In this document: piece after piece, positions 1 to 6,963 of the stretch
Layout of the letters: the number at the start of each line of letters is the position of its first letter
Numbering within the stretch: position 1 is the first letter of the stretch
From: Candidatus Poribacteria bacterium
GTDB lineage: Bacteria; Poribacteria; WGA-4E; WGA-3G
Reading direction: 5' to 3'
DNA length: 43,044 nucleotides
NCBI GenBank assembly: GCA_022820835.1
Contig: JAJEET010000040.1
Span: 1-43,044, forward strand
Program-made: the position numbers and the translations under genes
The notes under the pieces: generated by a model
Told to the model about the DNA's origin: nothing
What the model saw: the letters and a program-made list of their open reading frames with translations, nothing else
Databases searched by the model: none

Positions 1-2
1 CC

Positions 3-140
3 CTTCGTGGAGAGCGGTGGGTTACTACCCTCTATGAAGCGAGAAACAAAAACGAAGCACAAGACAAAGGCTCTAAACACGCCGAACAGTTATTTCTGTT
101 TGACGATCACAAGCCCAAGTCTTTAGGCTTGGGTAGTTGA
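3..140 (+). CDS. C-terminal end of an unidentified protein (5' truncated by window edge)
   Basis: The frame is open from the left edge to a TGA at 138-140 and encodes about 45 residues, polar and charged, with the segment AEQLFLFDD near the end. I do not recognise the family. The stop lies 6 bases before the next gene's GTG, so the two are probably co-transcribed. In HNH-containing defence modules (for example Septu PtuA-PtuB) the partner directly upstream is an ATPase, but nothing in these 45 residues shows an ATPase. The call rests on an open frame with protein-like composition and tight spacing. Confidence 0.5.
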   Translation, partial: LRGERWVTTLYEARNKNEAQDKGSKHAEQLFLFDDHKPKSLGLGS

Positions 141-146
141 CCACCT

Positions 147-728
147 GTGATGCGAGGCAGGGTCGGATATCGGCATGCTGAGCCTTATTTACGCAGAGAT
201 TTCAATTCCCGTTGTGCTTATTGCGGTGTTCACGAACAAGTAAAAGGTGGACCCCAGGCCTTTTGCATTGACCACTTTAAACCAATAAGCAAAAGTGGAC
301 CTGTCAATGACTACGCCAATCTCTATTGGGTTTCCATTCCGTGCAATATGATAAAACACGATAAATGGCCGACGAGCGAACAACAGCATCAGGGATATCG
401 CTTCGCTGATCCATGTCGTGAACAAGATGTTGGGGTTCATTTTGCTGAAACTGATGATGGTTTACTTCAACCACTTACTGCTTGTGGTGAGTACCATGTT
501 TCCACACTCCGTCTGAATCGTGCCTGGCTGCGAGAACATCGTCGTGATCGGACCCAAAAGTGGGAACGACTCAATGAAGCCTATCAATTGCAGATAGAAC
601 TTCAACACTCTATTGAGGCACGACCTACAGACGATGCAACTCGGATAATGCAACGCTTACTTTCTTTCCTATCTGAAGAGATTCAGGGATTAAAAAACGA
701 ATTAACAGTGGCTATTCCGATGTGGTAA
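147..728 (+). CDS. HNH endonuclease family protein (PtuB/TIGR02646-like)
   Basis: This 193-residue protein carries an HNH zinc-finger nuclease core near its N-terminus: C23-x2-C26, then D42-H43, N58, and C66-N67 with K70. The spacing (CxxC, DHF.P, NLYW, CN..K) is that of the beta-beta-alpha-metal HNH fold, which cuts double-stranded DNA. The remaining 120 residues are helical and charged, with no recognised domain. The GTG at 147 is followed in frame by an ATG at 150 and either could be used. The length and HNH placement resemble PtuB-type effectors of Septu and retron systems, but the same fold is common in stand-alone nucleases and the upstream partner is cut off. The HNH assignment is firm; a defence role is inference. 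Confidence 0.8.
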   Translation: MMRGRVGYRHAEPYLRRDFNSRCAYCGVHEQVKGGPQAFCIDHFKPISKSGPVNDYANLYWVSIPCNMIKHDKWPTSEQQHQGYRFADPCREQDVGVHFAETDDGLLQPLTACGEYHVSTLRLNRAWLREHRRDRTQKWERLNEAYQLQIELQHSIEARPTDDATRIMQRLLSFLSEEIQGLKNELTVAIPMW

Positions 729-747
729 AACGTAAAAAAATATAATG

Positions 748-771
748 TAGTGCTATTTGAAAATAGCACTA
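748..771 (+). terminator. Stem-loop after the HNH gene
   Basis: A perfect 10-bp stem (TAGTGCTATT / AATAGCACTA) closes a 4-base loop, 20 bases after the HNH stop codon. There is no T-run on its 3' side, so it is not a canonical intrinsic terminator. It could be an RNA-stabilising 3' hairpin. Confidence 0.4.
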
Positions 772-870
772 TGACTGACTTACGTAACGCACAACCCTGA
801 ATTGCTCCGCGGTGGAAACTTGCTTCTGATTCTGATAGTTCATAGTCGGTTCAAAAGTTCCAAATTTCAT

Positions 871-899
871 TTGCTATTTTTCCTTGCGCATGGTATCAT
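871..899 (+). promoter_or_regulatory. Sigma70-type promoter of the corrinoid protein gene
   Basis: TTGCTA at 871-876 and TATCAT at 894-899 are separated by 17 bases. Transcription would start near 906, just before the GAGGAGG ribosome site at 909-915. This supports the GTG start at 928 over upstream in-frame codons, which would not be transcribed. Confidence 0.5.
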
Positions 900-927
900 T
901 ACATTTTTGAGGAGGAATTCAAGAGAC

Positions 928-1686
928 GTGGCATCTATTAATGACATCGCAAACGAATTTATTCGCGAAGAAATTGAAGAGTTCCTTGAGGAACCCGATG
1001 AGATCACACGCACCATTGAGATATTCGCGCAGGCAACTCCGGCTATGCAAGACATCGCTGCTGCACTGATTGACGGCGACCACCACACCGTTGACGAACT
1101 GACAGAAGCAGCACTCGAAGACGGCACCGAGGCGTTGGAAATTATGGACGACGGACTCATCGCAGGGATGGGGATCGTTGGCATCAAGTTCCGAGAAAAC
1201 TTCATCTTCGTGCCAGAGGTGTTGGCGTGTGCGCGCGCCATGAAAGCAGGGATGACGCATATTGAGCCGATCCTCTCCGACTCTGGGATCGAACCCATCG
1301 GTACGGTGATTATGGGAACCGTCAAAGGCGACCTACACGACATCGGCAAAAACCTCTGTATCATGATGTTGCGTGGTGCAGGTTTCGTGGTACACGATCT
1401 CGGTGTTGATACCTCCGAAGACGAATTCATTGAGGCTGTTGAGGAATACGAGGCACCGATTTTAGGGATGTCAGCACTCCTGACAACTACAATGCCGAAC
1501 ATGGGAAAAACGATTGATGCCTTTATTGACGAAGACCTACGCGAAGAAGTGAAAATTATGGTCGGCGGTGCCCCCGTCACACAAACATTCGCAGACGACA
1601 TGGGTGCTGATGGATACGGCAAAGACGCACTCGCCTGCGTCGCACTCGCGAAACAATTCCTCGAAGCACCAGACGAAGAATGGTAA
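928..1686 (+). CDS. Corrinoid (cobalamin)-binding methyltransferase protein, MtbC/MtaC type
   Basis: This 252-residue protein has a helical cap (about residues 30-115) followed by a Rossmann-like B12-binding domain. The cobalamin signature is visible as D135-L-H137-D-I-G140, where His137 would be the lower axial cobalt ligand. Further on are the SALLTTTMPNM segment and a VGGAPVT loop, both typical of the B12 fold of methionine synthase and of methanol or methylamine corrinoid proteins. It would carry a methyl group between two methyltransferases. The GTG start is chosen because GAGGAGG lies 12 bases upstream and the promoter lies just before it; the frame extends further upstream without protein-like sequence. 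The corrinoid activator and an S-methyltransferase follow on the same strand. The methyl donor cannot be read from sequence. Confidence 0.9.
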   Translation: MASINDIANEFIREEIEEFLEEPDEITRTIEIFAQATPAMQDIAAALIDGDHHTVDELTEAALEDGTEALEIMDDGLIAGMGIVGIKFRENFIFVPEVLACARAMKAGMTHIEPILSDSGIEPIGTVIMGTVKGDLHDIGKNLCIMMLRGAGFVVHDLGVDTSEDEFIEAVEEYEAPILGMSALLTTTMPNMGKTIDAFIDEDLREEVKIMVGGAPVTQTFADDMGADGYGKDALACVALAKQFLEAPDEEW

Positions 1687-1731
1687 CACTTCTCAAAGCA
1701 TGCCTAACCGAAACGTGAGAAAATTATAAAA

Positions 1732-2030
1732 TAACGTGAGTTTGATAAAAGAGATGGATTCTTGTAGGTTGGGTTGAGCGGTAAAACCATAGGGGCATTT
1801 TCGCTATACACAGCCTTCTGTTCTTCAATCAACCGTTGAGGTAGATAAGTTTAGCGAAACCCAACATCCCAAACCGTGTCGGTCTCATAATCCGTTGGGT
1901 TTCACTCAGTTTTTGGTGATTTCAGGTTTCTCTGTTTCCTTGAAAGCGCTGTGCTGTGTGCGATTTTTAGTAGGTTTCCGTTCAACCCAACCTACAGGAC
2001 GCTTCAATTTTTATTTTCAAATTCACGTTA
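1732..2030 (+). mobile_element. MITE-like element, copy 1 (299 bp)
   Basis: The left end is TAACGTGAGTTTGATAAAAG. The right end, read inward on the other strand, begins TAACGTGAATTTGAAAATAA. The same two ends bound a second copy at 31940-32094 in the opposite orientation. Inside are TGTAGGTTGGGTTGAGCG (1763-1780), its inverted copy at 1979-1996 and GCGAAACCCAACATCCCA near 1855. There is no coding capacity. It lies between the corrinoid protein gene and its activator. Flanking bases are A-rich on both sides and a target duplication cannot be defined. Confidence 0.7.
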
Positions 2031-2123
2031 AAATAGAATCCTTTTCTAAGTCTAAGCCTGTAGTCTGAAACGAAGTGGAAGACGGACTTAAGAAACGGAC
2101 ATCAAATGCCAAGACCACTGTTG

Positions 2124-2148
2124 TTTAACCGCAAGGAAAATTAAAAAA
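2124..2148 (+). promoter_or_regulatory. Conserved leader/ribosome-binding site with AACCGCAAGGAA core
   Basis: The stretch reads TTTAACCGCAAGGAAAATT and then A-rich sequence up to the start codon. It places AAGGA 11 bases before a TTG start. Nearly the same leader precedes the genes at 9894 and 32389 at the same distance from the start, which supports TTG 2149 as the true start here. Confidence 0.55.
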
Positions 2149-4059
2149 TTGAAAAAGATAGACAAAGCCGAATACGAAAAGCGTCTGAATAAAATTACAC
2201 AGATTTTTGAAGGCTTGGTTGTTCACGCCGATGAACAAGCGACCTATCGGTGTCCTTACAAAAATCGGTTTGACCACTGCACAGCGCAGTTCGGCTGTCG
2301 AAACCAACGGAAAATCGAAGAAGGAACAGGGCTGTTGTGTGTCGGAGACGATAAATTAGATTATCGCAGCGCATGGGAGACGGACGCGCCGGATCAGACA
2401 GCAGAATTCCAAGGCACAATCGCTTGCGACGGAAAGGTTTATCAACTTACCCCCGGAAAAACCGTTTTTGATTATGCCGACGACTTAACCGTTCAGGTTC
2501 CCACCTCCTGTTTCCGAACCGGTCAGTGCCACGAATGTATCGTTGAGATTAAACGCGGCATGGACAGCCTGCAACCGCCTAACGAGGCAGAAGCCTTCCT
2601 GCGCGATAACTACCGACTCGCCTGCCAAGCAGTTGTTCTCGATGTCAATTCGGATGTTGAGTTTACACCGCTCCGTCGCACACCAAGGATCCTAACACAT
2701 ACCACGATAGATGATAACCAAACGTTGAAACTGGACCCACGGGTCACACACCGCGATGGAACTGTCTACTACAACGATGAACCCATTGATAAGTACCGAG
2801 GACACCTTTACGGGTTAGCCATAGACATCGGTACGACGACAGTCGTGGCGAATCTGGTGGACTTGGAGAATGGGAAAACCGTCTCTGTCAGCTCCTTTGA
2901 AAACCCGCAGCGTTTCGGGGGCAGCGATATCATGAACCGTATCTCCTACGACGGTGAATTTCACGGGGAACTGCGCCGCTCGCTTATCGCTGCACTAAAC
3001 AGTGAAATCATGGAGTTGTGCGACAGGCATAACTTCGTCCGACAAGAGATTTACGAGGTCGTCGTTGTCGGAAACACAACGATGCGCGATATTTTCTTCA
3101 AACAAGATGTGCAAAGCATCGGACAAAAACCTTATAAATCCGTGATTGAACACGAATATCGGGACGGTATCCGTTCAACCACATCACTCATTGAAAAAAC
3201 GCGTCGTTTGGGGATCCGCGCGAATCCGAAGGCGATGGTCTACAGCCTTCCTTTGATTGCCAGCCATGTCGGTGCAGATGTCGCAGCGGATTTAGTCTCA
3301 ATCGACATCGCCGCACAGGACGAAATTGTTATGTTAGTCGATGTCGGAACGAACACAGAGGTGGTGGTCGGAAATGCGGAGCGGATGGTCGCCGCATCCT
3401 GTCCTGCGGGGCCCGCATTTGAAGGCGGCGGTATCGAATACGGGATGCCTGCTTATCCGGGTGCTATTGAATCCGTAAACTGGGATGGCAGTCGATTTGA
3501 TTATACCACAATCGCTGATGAACCACCACACGGTCTGTGCGGTTCCGGGTTGATTTCGCTCCTCGCGGAGCTGCGTCGACACGATCAGATGAGTCCGAAA
3601 GGCGTTTTCGCCAAAAGAAAACAGCGTCTCATATCGCTTTTACCAGAACACGGGATCACTTTCTCACGTGAGGATGCGAGCAATCTGGCGCAAGCAAAAG
3701 CCGCAAATTACTGTGGACAGTATATTGTCCTACGGCATTTCGGGTGTGCCCCCGAAAACATCACAAAACTCTTCTTGGCGGGAGGCTTTGCCAATTACGT
3801 TAACCTACAGGATGCAGTTGAAATCGGATTCCTTGCCCCAGTTCCAGAAGCAAATGTCGTCAAAATAGGCAACGCTGCAGTCGCGGGCGCGACTGCCGTA
3901 CTCCTTTCCAACAAAAAACGCGCAAGTGTTGAGGCACTGGTCAGCAATATTGAGCATATTGAATTAGAGACCACCCCCGATTTCTTTGATATATTCGTTG
4001 AGGGTTGCCAATTCAAACCGATGCCAGCAAAAATACAGAGTAATGGAGAAAACGAATAA
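2149..4059 (+). CDS. Reductive activator of corrinoid protein (RACo/DUF4445 family)
   Basis: This 636-residue protein has a [2Fe-2S] ferredoxin domain (about 89-172; ligands C121, C127, C130, C159) and an ASKHA-type ATPase domain from about 221. The ASKHA motifs are AIDIGTTTVVANL (phosphate 1), VMLVDVGTNTEVVV (phosphate 2), GLCGSGLIS and LAGGFANYVN. RACo enzymes use ATP to reduce inactive Co(II) corrinoid to Co(I). Unusually, about 85 residues precede the ferredoxin domain and contain four more cysteines (C35, C44, C50, C64). The TTG start is supported by the shared leader upstream. The 3' end abuts the methyltransferase gene with no gap. The corrinoid protein lies upstream across a repeat element, so the three form one functional cassette. 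Confidence 0.9.
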   Translation: MKKIDKAEYEKRLNKITQIFEGLVVHADEQATYRCPYKNRFDHCTAQFGCRNQRKIEEGTGLLCVGDDKLDYRSAWETDAPDQTAEFQGTIACDGKVYQLTPGKTVFDYADDLTVQVPTSCFRTGQCHECIVEIKRGMDSLQPPNEAEAFLRDNYRLACQAVVLDVNSDVEFTPLRRTPRILTHTTIDDNQTLKLDPRVTHRDGTVYYNDEPIDKYRGHLYGLAIDIGTTTVVANLVDLENGKTVSVSSFENPQRFGGSDIMNRISYDGEFHGELRRSLIAALNSEIMELCDRHNFVRQEIYEVVVVGNTTMRDIFFKQDVQSIGQKPYKSVIEHEYRDGIRSTTSLIEKTRRLGIRANPKAMVYSLPLIASHVGADVAADLVSIDIAAQDEIVMLVDVGTNTEVVVGNAERMVAASCPAGPAFEGGGIEYGMPAYPGAIESVNWDGSRFDYTTIADEPPHGLCGSGLISLLAELRRHDQMSPKGVFAKRKQRLISLLPEHGITFSREDASNLAQAKAANYCGQYIVLRHFGCAPENITKLFLAGGFANYVNLQDAVEIGFLAPVPEANVVKIGNAAVAGATAVLLSNKKRASVEALVSNIEHIELETTPDFFDIFVEGCQFKPMPAKIQSNGENE

Positions 4060-5064
4060 GTGAAAGTGCCCTTTGAAGAACGCTTAAAATCCGATGAACC
4101 GATTTTGTACGATGGTGGATTCGGTTCGCAACTGTTCGCCCGCGATATAGAACTCGCGAACAGCGCACTCGCCAATGAACTACATCCGGCTGAGGTTGTC
4201 GATATCCATTCCGACTATATCCGCGCAGGTGCCGAGGCAATCGGAACAAACACATTTGTAGCATCGCCGCTCCACTTAGAAATGGCAGGACAAGATACTT
4301 CGGACGCGCAACGTCTCATACGGCTCGCTGTGCAACACGTGAAAGCTGCTGCCGAACAAAACGAAAGAGATGTCTATATCGCAGGCTCCGTTGGACCGTC
4401 ACCGGGCGCAATCGAGGCAGACAGTGGCGATACCTTTTTTGGGATCCCGAATGCGGATGCCAGAGAAGCACATAAATTAGTTATCCATACCCTCGCAGAG
4501 CAAGAGGTCGATTTCCTCTGTCTCGAAACGATGTTCTCCGCAAAGGAGGCAGCAATCGCCGTAGATGTCGCACGTGAGACGGGGATCCCTATTGCAGTGA
4601 ACTTAACTTACAAATGGACAAAGGAGCGGCGCACCAGCAAGGTCATCTACCGGACAGATTGGGGGAACTCTCCCGCCGACCTGCTTGAAACTCTCACGAA
4701 CAGCGAATTTTCGGAAAACGGATCCCTATTAGATGCCGTTAGTATCCTCGGTGTGAACTGCGGCGCGGAATCCAGACGGGACGAACATACTGGGATGCCT
4801 TACGCGATTGCTGGCACACAGCAGCTGCAAACTGCACTCACTGAAAAAGGGGTCAACGGGAAATGGATGATGGCGTATCCGAATGCAGGCATGCCGAAAC
4901 TCGACGAAAACCATAATACCGTCTATACACAGACACCCGAGCAGATGGCAAGCCATATTCCGGCACTCATCGAAGCCGGGGCTTACCTAATAGGCGGTTG
5001 TTGCGGCACGACCCCGCAGCACATCAAAGCCTTCCGTGAGGCAATTGTGTCGTATCAACCGTAA
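4060..5064 (+). CDS. Homocysteine S-methyltransferase family protein (MetH N-module/BHMT-like)
   Basis: This 334-residue TIM-barrel protein has the zinc-thiolate triad of the family: C234 in LGVNCGAES and the pair C314-C315 in GGCCGTT. Family members transfer a methyl group to homocysteine from S-methylmethionine, betaine or, in MetH, methylcobalamin. The start is a GTG placed directly after the activator's TAA, with GGAG about 13 bases upstream, implying translational coupling. Next to a free-standing corrinoid protein and an activator, it most likely works as one methyltransferase of a split methionine-synthase-like or demethylating system. Whether it takes methyl groups from the corrinoid or gives them to it is not shown by sequence. 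Length is normal and all three zinc ligands are intact. Confidence 0.88.
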   Translation: MKVPFEERLKSDEPILYDGGFGSQLFARDIELANSALANELHPAEVVDIHSDYIRAGAEAIGTNTFVASPLHLEMAGQDTSDAQRLIRLAVQHVKAAAEQNERDVYIAGSVGPSPGAIEADSGDTFFGIPNADAREAHKLVIHTLAEQEVDFLCLETMFSAKEAAIAVDVARETGIPIAVNLTYKWTKERRTSKVIYRTDWGNSPADLLETLTNSEFSENGSLLDAVSILGVNCGAESRRDEHTGMPYAIAGTQQLQTALTEKGVNGKWMMAYPNAGMPKLDENHNTVYTQTPEQMASHIPALIEAGAYLIGGCCGTTPQHIKAFREAIVSYQP

Positions 5065-5093
5065 ATTATAGTAAACCCGAAAAATAACTAATT

Positions 5094-5116
5094 GTAGGGG
5101 CGAGGTCCCCTCGTCC
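5094..5116. repeat. GTAGGGGCGAGG palindromic repeat
   Basis: GTAGGGGCGAGG, a short loop and CCTCGTCC form a stem of about 8 bp between the methyltransferase and Hsp70 genes. The same sequence family recurs at 26630-26656 as a nearly perfect 27-bp palindrome, with looser relatives at 20203 and 41263. Confidence 0.6.
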
Positions 5117-5168
5117 AATAACAAACAAGCAGATACCATCAATTTGGAATCGAAGGAGGGAAGGAACG

Positions 5169-6764
5169 ATGGGTAAGGCTATTGGCATTGACTTGGGAAC
5201 GACATTCTCAGCGGTTGCCCATGTTAATGAATATGGCAAACCAGAGATTATTCCTAACGCCGACAACCACCGAATTACGTCGTCAGTGATTCTGTTTAAA
5301 GATGGCTCTGTCACTATAGGTAATGTCGCCAAGCAACATGCCAGATCAGCACCAGAGCAGATTGTTGAGTTTGTCAAACGCGAGATGGGTAAGTCAAAAG
5401 AGACATTTTTCCGCACATTTGACGGTAAAGACTATTCCGCTGAAGAATTATCATCACTCATTTTAACCAAACTCAAACAGGATGCCGAAGCCTACCTTAA
5501 CACCGAAATTACGGACGCGGTTATTACTGTTCCGGCATATTTCCACGATGCAGAGCGACAGGCGACGCGTAATGCCGGTAAAATTGCCGGATTGAACGTT
5601 CTACAAGTACTCAATGAACCGAGTGCAGCTGCACTCGCCTACGGTATTAATCAATTAGGTTATGAACAAACCGTGTTAGTGTTTGATCTTGGCGGTGGAA
5701 CGTTTGACGTAACCATCATAAAGGTTGCTGGATCGAAAATAGAAATGATCGCAACAAACGGAGACCATAGACTTGGCGGTAAAGATTGGGACGACAAAAT
5801 CATCATCCATGCCGCCGAGCTGTTTGAGATTGAACACGGCGAAAATCCATTGCAGGATCTCCGGGCTTATCAAGGGCTCCAACTTAATGCCGTCAACGCG
5901 AAAATACTTTTATCTCATCAGCAAAAAACTTCCATCACTTGTGAATACAAGGGTAAAACGACACTCGTAGAATTGACACGTGAGAAATTTGAGGAACTCA
6001 CCATCGGACTCCTCGAAAAGTGCAGTGCGTTATGTAAGATAGTTCTCTCTGAAGGTAATATGACGTGGGCAGACATTGACAGAGTGTTATTAGTCGGTGG
6101 TTCAACGCGAATGCCAATGGTGCAAGAGATGATTACTAATATCAGTGGAAAAAAAGTTAACCCACATGAAGTCGATCCTGACGAAATTGTTGCCCTCGGT
6201 GCAGCACTTCAGGGAACACTCCACCAAATCTCCGAAAGTAACACAGCGACAATAGATGTTCCAGATACAGTGCCTGAGCAGCTCTTCGGACCAGACGGTG
6301 CACCCAAAGTAACAGTGTCTGACGGCGCCACCCATAATCTTGGGCTTGTTGTTCTCAACTCGTTACACGAACCCGCTATCCACGTAATGATCCCGAAGAT
6401 GACTGCTATCCCCTGCGAAAAAGAAGATAGTTTTAGAACCGTGGAAGACAACCAACGCTCGGTGTTAATTGAGGTCGTCCAAGGACTTGAACAGGATCAA
6501 CTTAAGGATGACATAGAGGTATTCGAGGATTATAAATTGGGCGAATGTACCCTTCAACTACCGCAAGGTCTGCCAGAGGGAGCTCCCATAAATATTATCT
6601 ACACCTACAATCGACACCAACTGCTTGAAGTGACAGCAACTGTCCTCAGCAGTGATGACGCAAAAGGAGTCTACGATCTATTTTCCATCATTAAAAGACC
6701 AACGCTCAATGCCGAGGAAGTCGCACAAGCGCAAACAGAACTACAAGGTTTGGCAGTTAAATAG
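5169..6764 (+). CDS. Hsp70/DnaK-like chaperone lacking the helical lid
   Basis: This 531-residue protein has a complete Hsp70 nucleotide-binding domain: GIDLGTTFS (6-14), NEPSAAALAYG, VLVFDLGGGTFDVTI and the adenosine motif VGGSTRMPM. A beta-sandwich substrate domain follows, in which the usual DVTPLSLG is replaced by a DGATHNLGLVV segment. The protein stops near the end of that domain. DnaK is about 640 residues and has a C-terminal alpha-helical lid that is missing here, and the hydrophobic interdomain linker is not evident. AAGGAGGGAAGGA precedes the ATG. No dnaJ or grpE is adjacent. Instead a membrane protein with a J-like segment follows on the same strand, which points to a specialised rather than housekeeping chaperone. 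Confidence 0.9.
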   Translation: MGKAIGIDLGTTFSAVAHVNEYGKPEIIPNADNHRITSSVILFKDGSVTIGNVAKQHARSAPEQIVEFVKREMGKSKETFFRTFDGKDYSAEELSSLILTKLKQDAEAYLNTEITDAVITVPAYFHDAERQATRNAGKIAGLNVLQVLNEPSAAALAYGINQLGYEQTVLVFDLGGGTFDVTIIKVAGSKIEMIATNGDHRLGGKDWDDKIIIHAAELFEIEHGENPLQDLRAYQGLQLNAVNAKILLSHQQKTSITCEYKGKTTLVELTREKFEELTIGLLEKCSALCKIVLSEGNMTWADIDRVLLVGGSTRMPMVQEMITNISGKKVNPHEVDPDEIVALGAALQGTLHQISESNTATIDVPDTVPEQLFGPDGAPKVTVSDGATHNLGLVVLNSLHEPAIHVMIPKMTAIPCEKEDSFRTVEDNQRSVLIEVVQGLEQDQLKDDIEVFEDYKLGECTLQLPQGLPEGAPINIIYTYNRHQLLEVTATVLSSDDAKGVYDLFSIIKRPTLNAEEVAQAQTELQGLAVK

Positions 6765-6780
6765 GCAAAAATCTTTCATA

Positions 6781-6855
6781 TTAGATTGCATCGTAATCTA
6801 ATACCCTTTCTAATTGAAAATGTCTCTTTTTTTTACCACAAACTTTTAGTTTGTG
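6781..6855 (+). repeat. Two hairpins after the Hsp70 gene
   Basis: TTAGATT at 6781-6787 pairs with AATCTAA at 6795-6801. CACAAACT at 6837-6844 pairs with AGTTTGTG at 6848-6855 around a TTT loop. A T8 run lies just before the second hairpin rather than after it. They may act as a 3' end or be small dispersed palindromes; the function is not determined. Confidence 0.4.
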
Positions 6856-6888
6856 TCCTGAAAATAACAACCATAATAACCGCATAAT

Positions 6889-6917
6889 CAGACAATAATT
6901 TATAGAAATGGTATAAT
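6889..6917 (+). promoter_or_regulatory. Promoter upstream of the J-like membrane protein gene
   Basis: TATAAT at 6912-6917 is a consensus -10 box. CAGACA at 6889-6894 (four of six matches to TTGACA) sits 17 bases upstream. Transcription would start near 6924, 40 bases before the ATG at 6964. Confidence 0.6.
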
Positions 6918-6963
6918 ATCTCGGCATTTGCTTTCACTTATCTGATTCAAGAGGACGCATGTC

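Noticed and set aside
802..927. Longer N-terminus for the corrinoid protein from an upstream in-frame TTG
   Set aside because: The added residues contain the promoter and ribosome site and do not resemble the family; GTG 928 has a good Shine-Dalgarno sequence.
867..1622. Long open frame on the minus strand opposite the corrinoid gene (Ser/Ile-rich)
   Set aside because: It mirrors codon usage of the real gene, has no ribosome site and no protein-like domain.
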